This document shows positions 10,401-22,900 of a stretch of DNA of 64,000 nt, piece after piece; within the stretch, counting starts at the first letter, position 1, and each line of letters begins with the position of its first letter. The notes beneath the pieces are model-generated. The model saw only the letters and a list, made by a program, of their open reading frames with translations, did no database searches and was not told the origin of the DNA. A program made the translations under genes and the position numbers. The DNA comes from Lottia gigantea (taxonomy: Eukaryota > Mollusca > Gastropoda > Lottiidae): contig NW_008709379.1 of assembly GCF_000327385.1 (NCBI RefSeq), positions 2,800,646-2,864,645 of the forward strand, given 5' to 3'.

Positions 10401-13400
10401 ATCATATCCCTATTTACACACTTGCTTTCGGAGCTTATGCCGATTGGCCTCTCATGAAGAAGATTGCCGTCCAAAACGAAGGATTCGCACGACGTATTTA
10501 TGAGGAAGCAGATTCGGCTCTTCAAATTCAAGGTTTCTACGATGAAGTGTCAACATCCATGGTAACAGATTTAGATTTTGACTATTTGGACGAAAGCGTT
10601 GATCGAGACACAATTACCAGTCGAAAATTCAGTAACTACTTTAACGGCTCTGAGCTCTTGGTGGCTGGAAGAATTGCTAATGGATCATGGGAAATACCAA
10701 TCAATGTCCACGGAAACACCTCACTGGGCGAAATGGAGCTAACCCTTGCTGCCCGAGAAGAGCGAGAAGAGGCTAGGGAGGAATTTAAAGGAATCACAGA
10801 GAAGATGTGGGCTTATCTTGCTATTCAAGATATTCTAAGAAAGCGAGACGGTGCAATAGATGAAGACGAGCGAGAGGACTTGAAACAGCAGGCTATTGAT
10901 CTTTCCCTTAAGGTACTGAAGTTTCCTTTCTCCTCAGAAAAAGCATTGGCGTCAATGATGCGAGGTTTCCACCTTAAGAGACTAATTAAATCGTTACAGA
11001 AGCCCATAATTAACATTATGATGCCGTCACCTCCACTGGTTTCAATTGTTCCTTTATTATCTGATCTATGTTGAATCGTACGTTGGATTTCAGTCTGACT
11101 AATCCTTAATCCTTATAATCATACATTTTCAGTATAACTTAGTAACACCAGTAACATCTATGGTAGTTACTAAACCAGGAGATACTGATCAGAGTGACCA
11201 AAGTGATCTGATTAGTACACATGAAGGCGAAGGTAAGTAGAGTTGCCTTCCGTGCAGGCAATCCATTATGGCGGCACATTGCGTATAGAGAAACTCATAT
11301 TTCAGGAACACAGGGGTCGATTCTCTTAAATGTGTGGTTGCGATACTTCAGCCAGGAATGGGAAGACCTAATTTGAAAATTTCCTTGTAACCCAAAGCCG
11401 AATTGGTAGCGTTAAGAATTTAGACTATTTATACACTGCTTTCATATTGTAGCACCATCTATTCCAGTCTCTGGTGGTTATTTTGACAGTTGTCCGCTGG
11501 AGTAAAAACATGTAGGCCCTGTTTAATGTTGATTTTAAACACCTCCGAAAATGCGTTTTTTCGAACATAACATTAAATTACCTTTACTATAACTGTAAAT
11601 TAGTGTTGGGCATCACATAACTTTCGTTTTGTTAGTATCACGTGACTCTGTGACCTTTGAGCTTTTGGCTGCGCACACAGTTTAAATGACTGCAAGAATG
11701 CAAGATCAGTTTGTTGAAAAAAATGATAGAACCGGAGATACATAATTTATTACATAAATTGAAAGAAAATGATGGTAAGACTGGAATGCAAAAATATTCT
11801 TCTTTCCCTGTGTTTTGCAGACTGAAAGTATCTAACTAGGTTTTAAAAACACACACTGAAATTAACAGGGCCTATTTTGTCTTGTCTCGACAGGAGCCGG
11901 CATCGATCAGAGGCTGGTAGAGAGTACAGATGTTTCGGTCTTATTTTTAGCATAGACCTAAGCAAAAGTAATTTTCTGCAGTGTGTGGAAGACGATGCTT
12001 AGTAAATTTGCCCCATAACGTGTTGATATATATTTTGACGATATACCGATTTTCACCTATGTTCATATTAATCTACAGGATTCAACATAGGACAGTTTGG
12101 TGGCTGGAGAAACCGTGGAAGAGGTAAGCATATAGATGAAATAAACCCATAGCGTGTTACCAACACGTGTTATCGATATAATGGCCTTGGTGGAAGAACT
12201 TTTTATCACAAGGGGTTTTATGTCAGAAACTGACGCATAGGTGCAAATGAGCCGAACTTGCCAATTTTTCAACCATAAATACTTATTCAAATAAACCAAC
12301 TACATTTCTTTACTTATCAGTTGGTGGAGATCCCCATTTTATGGTGGATATAGTTGGTATGGAGGTTCCTGTTTGTTACGATGTGAAAGGGAGAAACAAT
12401 GATGTCTTCCAGTTAATTCAGGATCCAGATCTAGGTTGGTAGTTTCTGTTGGAAAATCCACCATCAGAGGCATAACTTAAGAAGCCTCGTTATATTTTAA
12501 GATTTCATATAATGTCAACAAATAATAAGACAAAAATGGCATCAATTCGATTTGGAAAAGTCGTGGACTAGACGCAAGAGCAAATAATATATGTGTGCTA
12601 AAATGCCCAAAAAAACGAGATTATTATCAGTAAAATACCAATTTCCACGCAATATAACGGCATATTGATTTGATTTTCCAATTTAAACCAAGGGTCGAGG
12701 TCACAATATATCCTACATCATTTACATTTTGCATATTATTTAAGTACGCAGTGTTATTAATCACCCTATTACTACTATTTGATATTATACATAATATATC
12801 TCCAGATTTGCGAATTAACATCAAGATGAAACTAGGAAAGAAGAAAGACAGAAATGGTCATCAAAGAAAGTTTATTAAAGCTGTAGCTGTATTGTATAAG
12901 GAATTAACGGTAGTAGTTAAACTCGATACCGTGGTAATTAACGGTAAAGATTTCAAATGGGAACAATACAAGATCTTACATCGTTCAGGGGCTACCATTA
13001 GAGTAAGTTATTTTCAAAATAATACGGACAGAATTGAGTTGTATCGGATATTAAAACAGACCCTGGCATCATATCCGAACGAATTTTTAATTCAAGCAAG
13101 TCTTTCCTTGTTCTGCAATTACATTTAAAATATCGGGTATTTCGGTATGGTATAGGTAGATATGGAAAGTCTATATCATACTGAGTAACACCGCTGGTAT
13201 TACTGAAGGCTTACTTTTATTGAAAATCTGATGGGATTCTGCGACTTGATGTATCAACTTGTTTTGAATTTCGCAAATGCTATATGTTATCATAGCGGTA
13301 AATGATTTTAAGATTTGAATGAAGCAGTTATTAGGAGGGCCCCCTACATGGCGTCAGTTCTCTATAATTTTGAAAAATTCGGATTTTCTTTGGATTTTTT

Positions 13401-14085
13401 TTTTTGCATTCTTTTCTGAATGAATGGCTTTGAATATCTTTTATCATTAACTTAGTACATTACTGACTTTGTGATTCTGAACAGATCGAGGAAGATGAAG
13501 CGGTGCTGATCATCACGCTAGAGAATGGTCTACCAATTATTATAGACAGACACCAACACTGGTCTCATGATGACGCTACTGGCGATGACTTTATTAATGT
13601 TGATATCCAGAAAGAGAATAAGCTTTCTCATAAAGCTACTGGTGTTTTAGGTATGTAGCGGATACAATAGAATTGTACAATAGATTAATTGTGCAGCAGG
13701 AAATAGTGCCGAGCAAGAAACTTCTCCCATTATATGGAATACAGACTCAGACCTAAGTTCAAATATTATCTGTTATTTTTTCAATTATTTGTTTTATTTA
13801 AAAGCAGCCTGCTTTTATACCTTTTGATCCTTGTGACACATATGATCTCTTTCAGGCATGTTCATCCATAAACATGTAACAGCAAAAGAGTACAGATTAA
13901 ACGGACGACATACAGCAATTATCCGAATGATGATCAATGGCAGGCTTCAGGGCGATTCTGCAATTTTAGCCAAACGTCACGACCCTCTGGTGAACGCAAC
14001 AGTGCCGTGTTGGTCCTTGCCAGAGCACGGGAAGATCCAAAAACATATACAATCCTTCCAGAAGAAGCATTTTCTGGATAAGTAA
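4499..14085 (+). CDS. inter-alpha-trypsin inhibitor heavy chain (ITIH)-like secreted protein, 14 exons
   Basis: Predicted exons: 4499-4564, 5944-6101, 6348-6458, 6701-6948, 7705-7868, 8283-8449, 9866-9987, 10239-10912, 11133-11232, 12079-12123, 12321-12434, 12806-13002, 13485-13650, 13856-14085. All borders are GT-AG, phases agree, and the sum is 2,562 bases (853 residues), close to the usual 850-950 of ITIH proteins. The start (acaATGG, good context) is followed by a hydrophobic signal peptide (about residues 4-17). Order: VIT domain (about 24-160), VWA domain (about 270-450), helical linker, then the ITIH C-terminal region (about 619-853). Vertebrate heavy chains are secreted, join bikunin through chondroitin sulfate and then bind hyaluronan; the role here is inferred to be extracellular-matrix binding. 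AATAAA follows 53 bases after the stop. One or two small linker exons between 11232 and 12321 are less certain. Confidence 0.9.
5944..6948 (+). CDS. VIT domain exons of the ITIH-like gene (exons 2-4)
   Basis: Exon 2 encodes TTVIENLYINTDIRYRFATT and the conserved IDMDVILPENAFISSF strand region. Exon 3 opens MDIEGKEYQGHVEEK and continues with KAKKEGESAGHL, the family's hallmark G-x-x-Y-x-G-x-V-x-x-K and E-S-A-G-H/L pattern. Exon 4 has RDTNRFIVQVNIKAHKKVAF and FNLTYQEVLRRKKGYY. VIT (vault protein inter-alpha-trypsin) domains always sit just before the VWA domain in ITIH proteins, as here. Confidence 0.9.
8283..10912 (+). CDS. VWA domain exons of the ITIH-like gene (exons 6-8)
   Basis: Exon 6 carries the metal-ion-dependent adhesion site: DILFILDTSVSMDFG gives D276-x-S278-x-S280. 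Exon 7 starts at 9866 after the acceptor ttgttag, because an upstream ttccag would put an in-frame stop before the conserved FNILDFNTYSDFW. Exon 8 brings Thr347 (GATDINEAM) and VVIFLTDGRST, with Asp377 as the last MIDAS ligand. All five usual ligands are therefore present, so divalent-metal-dependent ligand binding is plausible. Confidence 0.88.
8754..9096 (+). mobile_element. TTAA-flanked MITE, copy A
   Basis: Starts TTAA|AGGGACA and ends CTGTCCCT, so the ends are short inverted repeats. The interior (tcatactttagtctcagaaa, then accttcaaatccatg and attatccgcg) matches the copy at 58365-58676 and, inverted, the copy at 9513-9788. The left flank is TTAA; the right flank is AAAT, so that target copy has decayed. 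No coding capacity. Flank and end sequence suggest a piggyBac-like family. Confidence 0.75.
9513..9788 (-). mobile_element. TTAA-flanked MITE, copy B (inverted)
   Basis: Flanked on both sides by TTAA (9509-9512 and 9789-9792), with inverted ends AGGGACAG and CTGTCACT. The interior (cgcagataattctgaac, gatatggatttgaagac, tttcgacggtgag) is the reverse complement of copy A's core. It lies in the same ITIH-like intron as copy A, in the opposite orientation. Confidence 0.8.
11450..11570 (+). repeat. dispersed repeat family 2, copy 1
   Basis: Contains the core ttattttgacagttgtccg, then gctggagtaaa, gccctgtttaatg and cacctccgaaaatgcg. The same blocks in the same order occur at 62071-62196 (reverse strand), and the first half occurs at 24389-24450. 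A SINE or a non-autonomous DNA element is possible; the ends are unclear. Confidence 0.6.
12321..14085 (+). CDS. ITIH C-terminal region with conserved DPHF cleavage/linkage site (exons 11-14)
   Basis: Exon 11 opens VGGDPHFMVDIVG, with Asp622 at 12329-12331, followed by VCYDVKG and FQLIQDPD. This closely follows vertebrate heavy chains, where the Asp-Pro bond is cut and the new C-terminal Asp is esterified to chondroitin sulfate. The rest (KMKLGKKKDR, DTVVINGKDFKWEQYK, HWSHDDATGDDF) matches the ITIH C-terminal domain and ends DPLVNATVPCWSLPEHGK before TAA. Whether the cut happens in this animal is unknown. Confidence 0.85.
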
Positions 14086-14137
14086 TCTATTTGCTTTGAT
14101 TAAAAATCAGAAGAATATGCATTTATTTGATGTAAAT

Positions 14138-14143
14138 AATAAA
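14138..14143 (+). promoter_or_regulatory. polyadenylation signal AATAAA of the ITIH-like gene
   Basis: Canonical AATAAA 53 bases after the TAA stop at 14083-14085. Confidence 0.65.
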
Positions 14144-16591
14144 CTAAAATTCCTCTATAATACATAAATTGAAGAGGTCATTAGAAAGGGAGATAATCGA
14201 AGGCAAAAGGCGGAACGGAAACGTTTTTTATTGAATAGTATAATAGGGAGATTTGATAGAGCACGTTCAGCAGAAAGGGATGACAATAAGTATATCAAGT
14301 CAAAGGGAGGTAATTTTTAATAGAAATTAATCATGTAAGGTTTCTATTTTGAAAAGTCCATAACTTCTTCGACCTTTCTACATTATGGCTAGATCAAAAG
14401 CATGGATCAAACAAGTCCGGGTTTTAAAATGTTAAATTTTTTACAATGCGAAAACGATGGACGAGGGTTATAGATTTTAAAGGATTCACGAGGTTGGATC
14501 TAGAGCATCCAAGTAAGCCTGCTCTATAATAAATCTTATGCGCATGTATTTAAAGATGGATTTCCTCATTTTTTAGTGTCAAATTAAGCAAAGTATTTGA
14601 TTAATTGGTGTTTCTAATGAATTATCATGTTCTCTTAATCATATCATTATGTTCTTATTGCATATGATTAAGAGTTTTTTTTATGTCCATGTATGTACTA
14701 TCTGGATAAACAATCTTTGCAACCTTTCTTGATTGGTCACTCATTGTAATTCTGCTGGTAATTCTCTTCTAATTTAGCTAATGAATTTGTGAAACAAACT
14801 GGTATTTTTCTAAGTCATTAGAACACCTCAACTTTCTATTCATATAAGTATTAGAATTTCTATTTTCATAAATGAAAACAAGGGAACCCATCTTTAACAC
14901 ATCGCAGAATTAAGAGAATATTAGTGAGATTATGTAAATGGTGTTAGAGCCACGTATTATTCGGAAGAGTATATCAGGAAATATTATATAAATAAATAAT
15001 ATAAATTAATAATAGTTTTATTTATCAAATATTAGAAACCAATTTCAGCAGTAACAATGACGTCACAACGCAGAAAGAATTAAACTAAGGAATATAGCAA
15101 CAAGGGGGAATAATCCATTTTTCCACCTATTATCTTTCCAGCAAAATTTTATGATTTGTTTAGTATAAGATTTTGATTGAGATATTCATGGCAAGCCTTT
15201 ATTACCGTCGGAAAAGGGTTAGATATCGAAACTGACCCAAAAATCCTTAAGATAAGAAAAAGATGATACGCATCTTAAGTTGATATGTTTTACATACACA
15301 GGACACAGATTTCATTATATCGACACAGAGTTTATTGAAAGCATCGTTTGACTGTCAAAATATTGTGCTTCTTTCAAATGTCAATCAATTATTTCAATAG
15401 CAAAAACTCGTTAACGGCTATTAAGATGCCAAATTAATCAGATATTATAATTACAAAAGTTGGTTACACAGTGACACGAATGTTGATATAACAAATTTTA
15501 GAAACCAGGCATGTTATTTCTTTAACGGAAAATGATAACAATAATTTAAATATTCTAAAATCACAATGCTTGGATATAAATAAAACAATAAGTACACAGT
15601 TTAAATCCTGAATTATAATTTGAGCTATACACATCACATTCATACAGGTTAAAGTCACTTTATGCTATATTCTTTCTACACATCAAATTTAACATTGAGC
15701 TGTATATATTATATCCATTTGTTTGTATCTATTTCAAAGTTAGAAGCATACATTCTATATCGTATCTATACATATAAGAAATATAAAATAAAAATGTGCA
15801 CTATTCTACATTTTATAAACATGTACACTTGTTATATTATAAAATACGCAAGAAATGTACTCATTGTACATCTATTTGCATGTACATGTACACTTAAAAT
15901 GATAAATATGCATGTACACTTAATATTATAAATATGTACAAAATACTATATAGTACACAGATAATATCAACATCTTTGAACTACATGTAACCTTAAAGTT
16001 CCATATATCATCACCCATCTTCACTGGTGCCTATAGCTGTTAGTAATATACGTCAGATATCAGTACATAACTATAACATTATAAACACAGAATTATTCGG
16101 CAAATACATCCAATTTTTGGCACATTTAAATATTGTGTAAGCTAAGTATATACCGTTTGTACATAAACATTTTATTTGTACATATAATGTAAAGTATGCA
16201 TACAATTATTAATACATATAGATACATAGATAATATATGAAGGATAAGGTACTTCTGAACTTCTCTAATTGTTTTGTTTTGCACACAAAATAATGTGTAC
16301 ACAACATCTGTACAATTTAAAGTTAAGCTTTGTACATCATATTATAATGGTCTGTATATTTAAAATATGAATAGAATAAGCATACTAGTATCCACGACAA
16401 GAACTGCATAGGTAAGTCTATAATGCTACACAATTTGATGATTTTCACTGTGTTTTTTTTTCATTTCTTGTGATGAACATAAGTTCATATAACCAGTATC
16501 TTGCCGTTCAAGTTAGTACTTCAGTATTGCTTAAAGCTTATGAACGCTTCACGATTGAAGAAGATTTGTCAAAATCACATAGATTTTTTTT
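14144..16591. other. convergent intergenic region / 3' UTR of the minus-strand scaffold gene
   Basis: Very AT-rich. Bases 15780-16330 are dense in tgtaca/gtacatgtac words. No C2-domain exon or other coding exon was recognised on the minus strand. Minus-strand AATAAA hexamers at 16171-16176 and 15017-15022 could end the scaffold gene's transcript. Confidence 0.5.
16171..16176 (-). promoter_or_regulatory. candidate polyadenylation signal of the scaffold gene
   Basis: AATAAA on the minus strand, about 415 bases after the predicted stop at 16592-16594. Other hexamers lie further down, so use of this one is a guess. Confidence 0.35.
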
Positions 16592-16953
16592 TCAAAGCAG
16601 TGTTACAGAATCAGTTTTGAGAGCAGTAAATGGTAACAGCGAGTATATATCTTTCTGTTGGCGAAGCTTCTGAACGTCTCTAGAGGATGATCTTTTCTGG
16701 TCAATCTTAATATATTGGTTCAATCTTCAATTAATCAAAAATTCAACAAACCATACACAATTCAGTTCACGTTCATTTTTTGTTATGATTGCTGGGTTAA
16801 ATTTTCTGAAAAAAGAAAAGTTATTCATATTTAATAATAATTTGCAATTGCTTTTATATACATATGCATAAATATATATATATATTTTGGACATATCTCT
16901 AAAAATACATTTGCGTACCTGCCAACACGACAGGCGGTACCCGAGAGATTCAA
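16592..16953 (-). CDS. scaffold exons 21-22: 35-base microexon and terminal exon
   Basis: Exon 21 (16953-16919) encodes [12 protein letters not shown], taking phase 1 in and phase 0 out. Exon 22 (16696-16592) encodes [20 protein letters not shown] to SVTLL and TGA. The only support is matching phase and splice sites. The tail resembles no known domain, so another 3' end is possible. Confidence 0.5.
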
Positions 16954-19900
16954 CTGGGACATTCAAATAATATGTTTGTAATACAAGAGGATGGATTGAG
17001 ACCCCTGTCGACCGTATTCAATACTTTTGGATTTCCTTGCATTTGGTTGGAAGGTGGTGTACAATGCGCAGAATGCACAAAAGGTTAGAAACCAGGAGCT
17101 TATTGGGTCGCATATTCTTACTATGTATTTCATAGGGCCAGTAGTAAGTACAGTAGTCAGTTGGTTCCTGAATATCTAAATATTGATAATTCCAAACCAG
17201 TTGTCCCAAAGATAATTATATATCGGTAGTACAAATGTCGACAGTACACAATGGGTTTATATCAATTAAATTGGATTGTGCTGTACTGTACTTATAACGT
17301 TCTTCCTTTTGTATCTTACTATCCCTAAAGTATTCGAGGAATTGCGTCCCTAACTAAGACTGGACGATTAAAGCAGTGAACAGTTGATCACAAACATCAC
17401 AGACAGTGGCAAAAGAACATATAACCAGAACGAGGTAAGATGGAAAAGTTTGAAAAAGAGAACAAGTGGACATTTGAAGAATTAAGTTTTTGGAAAAAGA
17501 GGAAATTTGAAAAAGTGAAGAATAAAGAACATTGTAGTCAACAGATTAATAACAAAAAACTGCAAAAACAGAAAAATAGTTGTTTGAAGTCAATAAGTGG
17601 ACAAACTGCAATAAAAATTTGAAACAAGTGAGTACATTGCCAGAGAAAATTCGGAAAAGAGAGATAAGATTTATTGGAAAAAAAAGGGACAAATTTCAAC
17701 AAACGAAATAGGATTGGAGACAAATATCAAATGAACAAGTGCACATGAACAAGTGTGTAAACAACAAATGTAACTGAACAATGTCGAGTTCTTACCAACG
17801 AAATGGCGAGCCTGTAATACAATAGTACATATTAACATAAGTGAGTATTTGGGTGACAATAAAAAGTTAAATTCACTTTAAAAGCATGATAAACAACACA
17901 ATAGAGATAAATAGGTTATGTTTGGATACAATTAGTATTGTTCTTTTATACGACTTAAATGTCATGCTTGCATTTACTTGTATATGTTTCTAAAAGTGAT
18001 TTGGTTCTGAACTTACCACTGGATCGAGATTTATTGGGTGATCTGGAGTCACGTGTTCTTCTCCGTGGTGATGGTGACGCATGCGCTGACATGGACTGAC
18101 GCTGTCCTTTTCTAGATGGCGCTAAATTCAAAAAGAAACATTGACTAGATTAGTTTCCAGCGTCAGTGGCTATAAAGAGAGCTGCCTAAATTAGCTATAG
18201 CTGTGTAAACGCCTTTATGCTAAAGGTTAGAGTTCCTCTGAATCAGCCAAGAGCATGACAATCTTCCAATTCAAGATAGCCCATTCGTATCAATTTCCGT
18301 AGACGATTAGATCAATACTTACAAATTCTTGATTGATCTGAAACTTCATCTAATGCATCAAGTGAGCGTCTTCTCTGATCTAATCTTCCATTATTGGAAT
18401 CGTCCTTCTGCAATGATTAAACGGGATTACAATAAAGGAAATGTAAGCGGTACAATTAAGTGATAAAAGCACGGACCTATACGTTTCGTGCTTACCTTCG
18501 GGTTCCAAACCACATTCAGATCTGCATTTATAGCCTATCAGATTATATTTTATCATTACTACTAATTAAGTCATAAATTGACTTTTTTTTTAATAAATGG
18601 AGACTGGAGCATTTTAAACCCAAGTAAAGCCGCGAATAGAGAATAGACGAGTTAAAGCGTCCGGTGCGGAAAAATCGAACTCAAAAAGAAGAAGTGAACA
18701 AACGAGGTACGGGTCCGGAAACCATTCGTTTCGTTTCTTTTATTTTCTACTGTATCGATAATCCCGCACCATACAACGCACTGTACGCTTTACCTCGTCT
18801 ATTCGCATCTTTATTCTACAACTGTATGCTACCGATCAAGGGATTTATCAATACCTACCTTTGCTTTGGCCGGATGTCGTCTGTGATGACGTGGTGACTT
18901 CGAGTTATCTCCCTTCTTTCCATTTTTACTGGAACTGTTCCCACCACCTTCGGCACCACCTGACGAACCACCAGAATTCGGCGGAGGAACGCTGGATTTT
19001 GGTAGTTGAAACCCTTGTTGTAGAACATGATCACGTAACGGATACCAATGGGGTTTGTTGTCTAGGAATGCCTTTTCTGGAACAGAAATGACGAATATTG
19101 CTAAAAGCTTTCTAAGCATAATATTTGGTTGGAATTTGAAAGAGAATATGGATGAAAAAGGTTGCATGCATGGCTTCACAGAGGATTTGTCCGAACCCCC
19201 AAAACATTCACATAGTATACATACTGCTTCATTCAATTACAGGTGAATAGTCCTTTTCTCAGAATGACCTTAAAACCAACAAATATCAATATGATTCGTA
19301 TTCAAAATCAACATACCATCTAGTTCAATGATGAGTTCTCCAAGAAAATCATTACTTTTAAATCGGTCGTAATCCCAAACGGTGATCTCCAAAACTTTAT
19401 TTTTCAATTCCTCAGTAGCTAGATTCGGGAATATTAACGTTTGGTGCCACTCGGGGTTTAATGTCCGAGCAATGTGCTTCGTTCGCCGTTTATTTTCGGC
19501 CCTGAAAAGGTGATACACGATGATTTTGAATGTTTGTTACAATTTCAAGACCTATTTCAAGTTATGTATGAGCTGTTTGGACTACCAAACGGGATGTTTT
19601 TTTTTGTCTCAAACACCCATCATTCTGATTTTTGTTTCCATATACGCAGTTAAATCAATTACGAAACCAACCCATCGCATTTCAAGGAGGAGAATGGTTG
19701 CATCTTCTGTGGGAATGTCAATCTCTTGAACCAAGTAGACACCCCCGAATAATTATAATTATTTTACTCACCCTCTGCCAGGCAAAAGATAAATCTTAAC
19801 GAAAGGGTCAGAGAGACCGTTGAGATCACGCGGTTTCAGATTACGAGCCTGGATTACATGAATGTTCAAAATATTATCAAAATCATCGTGGCTTATCTGG

Positions 19901-22900
19901 ATCTGAAATCAAGATTATCACAATTGTATCTTGAGCATTTAAATATTGTATTCACATATTGACAATATGAATGTTCTTCAACTTGCAGGTTTGTAGACGA
20001 ATATGGTCTATCCTGAGGTGGAGGAATCCCTTACAAAAAGAAATATTTAAAAGATTTCTCCTTTGACTCTAAAATATGGATTTTTGAAAAAGTATAGTTT
20101 TTGAGAGATGTTTAATCTATATCTCGGATATACACTCCATTGTCCGGAAGGAAATCCTGATGTATTAGTGTTACGAATGCAGAATGAATCCACGTGCTTT
20201 AAGACAGGACCTACCTGTATGGTGCCTTCGCCATTACTATCAGAACTGTTTACTGACGGTGTGGCGCTACTGGCAGTAGACAGGTTTCCTGGGTTTGGTG
20301 ATTGTCTTGGTGGTCTTGGTGAATGGCTTCCTGGATTGATACGGCTTGGTGACTGACTTGAGCTGGAAGACTGGGGTGATGCCATTGCTCGATGCGACGT
20401 TGATGTTGTTGGCTGTATTGATGTTGTACGCTGTGTTGTTGTTGTATGCTGTTGAGAGGTAATAAGCGAATTAGTTCACATAATCATTAAGAGGAAAGTG
20501 CATGTAAAAAATTTGCCTATTTATAATTTAAGATTTAAAAGGTACCGCACAAGACACTAAATATGGTGCCAATTTCCCTATACAAAGGCCAAAAACCTGT
20601 TATCCATTCCGTGGAGTAAACGACAGGGTGCAAACAAACATAGATGTTAAAGTCAAAGATGTGCAGTATTTCGCAATTACAGATATTGGCTATATTTTGG
20701 ACCGCTCGAATATAATAACTGATAAAGTATAGAGGATGAAATGAAAACTTACCCGAGTTGTTGTTGTAGGAGATGTAGTTGGTGGGTGAGAGGTAATGTT
20801 GGGTTGAGAAGACCGTGTTGAATGGGTCGTACGGGAGGTATGAGATCCGGACTTCGTGCTGCTGCTTCCGCTCGTTCCAGTTTGGCCTTGACTTGAATGA
20901 CCTTGACCTTGCTGTTGTTGCTGGCTTTGATGTTGTTGTTGTTGTTGCTGTTGCTGTTGTTGTTGCTGAGCGACTTGGATGGCAAGAGATTGTGATGCAG
21001 TCTGAAAGAAAAGTGATCGCTAAAGTTATGTTATAAGGGTGTATCGAAATAATAGCCTACCACTGTTTATATATGAAGCTTTGCTATTGACCTCGTTAAC
21101 CAGTAAAATGGGACAAATTAACATGCGCAATAAATGACCCAGTAGAATGAAATTTACAATTTTTATCAGTAAAATTCCTAACAAAAAAAATTCTAAAAAG
21201 TGAAAAAAGGGTTCGTACCTTATCATGAGATAAGCGTTGATGTTTATCAGAGGGTGTAGAGGTGGGGTCAGAAAGAGGGGTGCTGCAGGGTGAGGATACA
21301 CTGGGGGTAGCGAAATCGTGCTGAGAGGAAGATGGAGAGTTTTCAGGGGAAACGTCTTCGCGAATTTCTTCTAACTGAGCTGCCAGTTGCTGTGGATCAA
21401 CACCCTTTGGTGAAACTCCAGATCGGGCTTCTACAAGAGAAGTAAAGAATTCTAATCAGACTTTGTTCGAGAGGAAAAGGGTAGCTCTATGATTTGGTTG
21501 ACTGTTGTGTTTTATTTTATTTTTTTTACAGCAGATAATTGATTATTTCATTCTTTTCTGACATTTTCTCTTGTAACTCATTGCAATAGAGTCACAAAAA
21601 AAATCGTTACTTTCGCCATCGACAACAGTCAACCAATAATGATTGCAACGATGAATACAAAATCTACCTACTAGTGACTATTAAAATCAAAATCTAAATA
21701 CTCGTAATGGCTCATATGTAACAAATCAAATACTGTCGAATGATGATCTATAGTCATTAAATAATGAATTAAGACAAGATATTCAATAATGAATTATGAC
21801 AAATATGTACAATTTGATTTGTAATAAACGGGCATATAATTGGATTATTCTATCGTGAAAATGGAGAATTAAATAAGCAGTGATATGATTTGGTACATGT
21901 GAACCATATTACTAGACGCTATCTATATTTAATGATTAAATGAATATAAAATTGTATTAAAAATGATGTAATAATGCAAATTGACTTACTTTCACCAAGT
22001 TCATCATCACTATATGGAAGGTCGAGGTTATCGTAGGAGGAATGGCAACTATTAGAATGGCCACCTGGTTTCTTAGATCCCGAAGGAAAGGCAAGTCTGA
22101 AAGCATATAGTCATTCAACTATTTAATTCATGTAGACCAAAACTTAAGTTCCTTTCTTTTGTAGTCAAATACATACACCGAAAAATGCAAAGTACTGCTG
22201 TCAACACGCTACCATATTTCAAAGCTCCAACTGTGACCTGGGATGATAAGGAGGAATCAACAAATCAGAAACTTACGGTCTGACAACCATTTCTATTTCG
22301 CCATTAGGTTGAGAAATAATCTGCTGTACATCTTCATAACTTTTACCTGATAGAGTTACACCATTCCATTCTAGTACTTGATCACCTGGAAGAAACGAAA
22401 TCAATGTTTGAAATAGTTAACAATGTCCCAATTCAAAAAATAAAGGGTTATATTCGATTTTTTTTAATTCGTTCCTACGCACGGTATCCGACAATGTTTG
22501 GCGCTCTTAAATAAGAAGATTTGAATGCTTACAATAATTCGGCATCCGAGAGACATCGCATTGAACATTTAGAAACCTAACGTTGCTTATTTCCTTTTTT
22601 TAATTATTCAAAAAAAATATTGTTGTTCATTTCGCTTGATTTGCACTTACTCCTTTAGGCCAATATTTCACAGTTAACACTCATTTCCAAGGCTGACTGT
22701 CTCTCTTCTCCTTGTATTCCACAGGCATTCGAAGGAGGCCAAAATAAATGGCTAAAAACAATTACGCTATTGAACCCTTTGGAAGTTCCAAATTATAAAC
22801 CCTGTTAATATCCTTAAACCCTAGAGTAAATACAAGGATACTTACCAACTTCCAGTTCTCCATGAAGTTGATCCGCAACACCACCTGAGTAGATAGCTGT

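Noticed and set aside
11888-11935. Possible extra exon of the ITIH-like gene after ctcgacag (gagccggcatcgatcag)
   Set aside because: No donor gives a phase fitting its neighbours, and the exons on either side already join in frame.
15780-16330. Cluster of tgtaca words as Pumilio sites in the scaffold 3' UTR
   Set aside because: On the minus strand only about one full UGUANAUA match was found; the cluster is mostly low-complexity sequence.
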